Below are positions 61,320-64,000 of a stretch of DNA of 64,000 nucleotides, piece by piece (the first letter of the stretch is position 1; each line of letters opens with the position of its first letter). The notes beneath the pieces are model-generated. The model saw only the letters and a program-made list of their open reading frames with translations. It was not told the origin of the DNA and ran no database searches. Made by a program: the position numbers and the translations under genes. The stretch is from Margaritifera margaritifera (taxonomy: Eukaryota; Mollusca; Bivalvia; Unionida; Margaritiferidae), in NCBI GenBank assembly GCA_029931535.1, contig JAQPZY010000393.1, forward strand, positions 62,001 through 126,000. The letters run 5' to 3'.

Positions 61320-61800
61320 CCATTTGTTAACATTTATTGGCAATAAAATATCTTTACAGACCGCAAAAGAGAATGATCATGTTGGTGTTGTCGCGGATCA
61401 CCTTTGGGATTTGGGCGTACCTCTGGGCAAGGCACACTACGTCGACCTTTTGGTGTATCCCGCGGCTAAAGAGGCTGGTGTAATTATTTTGTCCGTCCTG
61501 AATCACATCATCGAAAACGAGAACGTTGTTCTTGTTGCGATCAAGGTCGTCCTGCCCTGGGGCGTCGTCGACACTAGGAAAGAGTATTCCACGGCGTCGA
61601 TCTCGTCGTCTTTTATAGGCTGCCTGCTACTGGTCTCGTGAACGGTTGTGTCACCAATCTGCCACAGCACGTCGTAGCATGCGCTGGGGGCGACCATGTA
61701 CAAAGCCGTTCCCACTTAATCCAGCGCGTCAGGCGGTTGAGCAACAGCTGGGTCTTGCCACTGCCCTACGAGCCAATCAGCAATGCGCGAACGCGGTCAG
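61320..61800 (-). pseudogene. Polinton/adintovirus-type genome-packaging ATPase, broken
   Basis: On the minus strand the P-loop GSGKTQLLL is encoded at about 61739-61765, directly preceded by an in-frame stop (61766-61768). The middle of the protein lies in a second frame (61503-61715). The Walker B region (VLVFDDVIQD, FDD at 61507-61515) and the following segment with SRGIH, CLAQRYAQIPKVIRD and NTNMIILF lie in a third frame down to about 61360. Order and spacing match the FtsK/HerA-like packaging ATPases of Polintons and related dsDNA viruses, which power genome filling of capsids. At least one stop and two frame changes mean it is dead. It runs opposite to the next two genes. Confidence 0.85.
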
Positions 61801-61964
61801 GCGGTAGGGGCCAATGATACCGTGGTATTTTAATACCTAATTTGTCTGAAAAGTCAACGAACTACATACCTATTAAATGTTTTCAGTATCTTCCAAACTG
61901 ATTGCATACTGTCTACGCTGTCGGCGATAGACCGTAACCATTGGTGGTCGCCGAATGGTAGCCC

Positions 61965-62420
61965 TTGCCAACAAGTGCTAGAGCCATCTTAGGGATTTGT
62001 AGTGTGTGCGATGCGGAAAAGGCTACGTTCTTGAGGGGACCCAAGGTAGAAAAGCGCGGAGGCGACATCACGGCAAGCATCGGAAAGCATCCAGGGCTGC
62101 GCTGGAATAAGTATTCCGAGGAAAAGCACCTGCCGCACTATAACTTCTGCGGACCTGGGACCCGGATAAACATTCTGCTAGATGCCTGCAGCTAGCCCAG
62201 CTAGGCGCCCATCAATCGCGTGGATGCCGTGTGCTACCGGCACGACCTGTTGTACTCGCACAACGACGACAAGCTCAACCAGCACAAGGCAAACGTTGAC
62301 CTGATCCACGACCTAAAAGCCATCCGAGGACCCACCATCGGCGAACGACTTGGCCGCATGCTCGTTACGGGTGGGTTGAGAAGGCCAAAGCACGCGGTCG
62401 GCGGTCGCGCAGCCATCTGA
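61965..62420 (+). pseudogene. phospholipase A2-like (Parvo_coat_N-type) protein, two in-frame stops
   Basis: One continuous frame of about 150 codons is interrupted only by two TAG codons (62193-62195 and 62205-62213 region). The calcium-loop-like NFCGPGT sits at about 62142-62162, and the active-site helix DAVCYRHDLLY at 62223-62255, with the catalytic His-Asp pair at 62241-62246. A basic C-terminus follows. Such domains occur in parvovirus capsid proteins and in Polinton/adintovirus-like elements, where they are thought to help membrane passage. Catalytic residues remain, so decay is recent or few lesions have fallen here. The true start may lie upstream of the ATG at 61965. Confidence 0.8.
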
Positions 62421-62444
62421 AGGCGGGCCCAATAGGTTGGAGCT

Positions 62445-62800
62445 ATGGAGGCCCGTCTTGCATCCGTCTACTACAGATGAAGGGCAGCGGCTAAAAGGAT
62501 GGCAGTGGCGGCCAGAGCCCCTATAGACACTGCCAGGGAGTGGCTGAAAAAACAGGCACCACGAAAAATCTTCTGCCCGTGTTTTAATGTCTTGACTCCA
62601 AACGAGGTGCGTCTCGCAAAAATCATATTTCTGCTGCATTAAATGGTTGGCAACCGCGTGTACAAGTACGCGTTGACCGTGATGGACGTCGTCAGTCGCT
62701 ACAAATAAGCCGAGCCCATAGCAAGTCAGGAGGTTGCTGACGTTGTCGCTGATCTATAAGCAGGGTCCGCTCTATACACCACCTCGATAAGCCCCCTGAT
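62445..62800 (+). pseudogene. Polinton-type retroviral-like integrase, N-terminal part, broken
   Basis: From the ATG at 62445 the frame reads through four stops. It has an N-terminal helical region (TAREWLKKQA) and then the start of the rve core: TPNEVRLAKIIF, YKYALTVMDVVSRYK and EVADVVADL. A frame change near 62750 leads to LIYKQGPLY. In the core the position of the first catalytic Asp appears to be Lys (LAKIIF). The second Asp and the Glu of the DDE triad are not found, and the homology ends near 62800 where minus-strand coding-like sequence begins. It would have inserted the element into host DNA; this copy cannot. Confidence 0.75.
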
Positions 62801-63235
62801 GGGGTGGGTGATCGGCCGCTTCGCCGTGGGTTCGTGCGAGAAGAGTTGCAGGTCGTGCCAGATGGTAACCTAAGACCTCCCAAGGGTATTTTCACCACAG
62901 CAAAAAGCCCGTTGAATCAAACTGCAGGTCTCGAGTAAGGAGTTCATAAATTCATCAAGCTGTTTGTCGGCCTCCAACTTCGTTTAGACGTGGACATAGG
63001 CTCTAGTCGTGATCCCATTGGGTCCGATCCATTTTGTCGTGTCCAGCGGAGAGAGGCTCGTCTTTGTCAGGCTATATACCCCTATCTGGTGTGGTTTTTT
63101 TGCTACGCATGACTGCGTTGGTGTGGCGAAACTCCCTTCTCTTTGTGAGGCTCTCGAGGTACAGTTTATGCTGGAGGTCGGCTTTTACCGTCGATCTTGC
63201 TATACCCTTACTCTGGTATGTCCATATAGATCGTC
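62800..63235 (-). pseudogene. unassigned minus-strand coding remnant
   Basis: On the minus strand one frame reads LTKRREFRHTNAVMRSKKT (about 63105-63165). A second reads TTKWIGPNGITTRAYVHV and then KLEADKQLDEFMNSLLE (about 62925-63040), with one stop between them. The regular composition suggests a broken gene, convergent with the integrase remnant. Given its place it may be another Polinton structural gene, but I cannot assign it to a capsid family. Confidence 0.35.
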
Positions 63236-63419
63236 ACTAAGATTTTTTCTATTACTTTTTTTGTCTGCACAATATCAAAAAAGCTCCCACAATCATTCTG
63301 AGAGTACTATAGATGAGATTAGATAGCATTCTATTGAATGCTATGTAAATAATTTTCTCTCTCTCCTCTTGTAGTCATAATAAAGAGCAATTTCATTTTT
63401 AAATTTGTCGTTTATTGAT

Positions 63420-63775
63420 TATGCAATTTTTTTTCCAAAGTAATGGTATCGTACTAAAGGCACATGTTTTCCAATTAGTAATACTGGTTTCAAATTTCTA
63501 TCACATTTAATGTTTTTATTTGATCATTAGCGGGTGTGTAGAAATCATAAAATTTGTCACCATCGTACAAAGTATGTATTCCTACGGCACTATGAAATAG
63601 ATGCATAAAGAGAAAAAAACATCCTCCAGATTGATTAAAGTCTCAGCACCAAATCTTATTTGGTCAATCTTTTTATTCAAGTAATCTTTCATTCCATTTG
63701 CAATAGCTGTATTCAGTTCGTATTTGTACTCTTCAGTTTCTGTAGAAATCGGGTCAATGCCGTTTGTCTATTATA
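63420..63775 (-). pseudogene. unassigned minus-strand coding remnant
   Basis: Minus-strand frames in succession read YELNTAIANGMKDYLNKKI (about 63660-63730), AVGIHTLYDGDKFYDFY (about 63530-63585) and KPVLLIGKHVPLVRYHYFG (about 63430-63495). Each piece looks protein-like, and the pieces are separated by frame changes. The family is not recognised. Confidence 0.35.
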
Positions 63776-64000
63776 AACCATAATTCTTGTTTAAAGCTGA
63801 CTGTGCCACACGTTTCTGTCGCACCTTCGCTGCACGCGAGCAGCATATCAGACACGACTTTTGTTAATTGTTAGGTATTTAAATAACCGAAAAAGATGTA
63901 TACCTTTGAAAACACTTTTGAACACAAAAATGGTGCATGTTAAAGTGAAGCTTTTATCAACAGGTAAATGGCAGAAAGTGGTTTTGATTTTGATAATTCA
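63776..64000. other. nothing recognised
   Basis: AT-rich sequence with no recognisable gene or repeat up to the window edge. Confidence 0.5.

Overview
The window is AT-rich invertebrate nuclear DNA. It holds microsatellites, several decayed transposons and no intact host gene that I can recognise. The combination of a Penelope-like retroelement with a GIY-YIG endonuclease, a mariner transposase and Polinton/Maverick (adintovirus-like) genes, together with long (AT)n, (TAA)n and (CT)n tracts, fits a marine invertebrate such as a mollusc. That placement is an inference; no taxon-specific host gene is visible.

Layout. 1-6 kb: dense short direct and inverted repeats, (TAA)n and (AT)n tracts and small unassigned ORFs. 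6-10.9 kb: no gene recognised. 10.9-12.5 kb: a decayed Penelope-like element, with a hammerhead-ribozyme-like motif at 12.88 kb. 12.9-16.5 kb: only short tandem repeats. 16.6-17.5 kb: a broken mariner transposase. 17.5-21.5 kb: no gene recognised, two long (AT)n tracts. 21.6-59.5 kb: the dominant feature, a head-to-tail array of eight units (seven complete, one cut short) of 4,752-4,804 bp. Each unit carries the same decayed fragment of a Polinton-type protein-primed family B DNA polymerase plus about 2.5 kb of non-coding spacer. Only the first unit is joined to the polymerase N-terminus (21.64-22.23 kb), so it looks like the founder. 59.7-60.3 kb: a broken secreted/membrane protein remnant. 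60.8-61.0 kb: a possible isolated exon. 61.3-62.8 kb: a GC-rich block with three more Polinton-type genes, all broken: packaging ATPase (-), phospholipase A2-like capsid-entry domain (+) and retroviral-type integrase (+). 62.8-63.8 kb: unassigned minus-strand coding remnants.

Reading of the whole: the window holds dead Polinton-type material on both sides of, and inside, a macrosatellite-like expansion. All polymerase copies share inactivating lesions, including a changed catalytic motif C and no visible aspartate at motif A. The expansion therefore amplified an already dead gene as DNA, not as a working enzyme. Variants shared between neighbouring units, and mosaic variant patterns, point to unequal exchange or gene conversion. 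Eight near-identical 4.8 kb units also make assembly error a real concern for the copy number.
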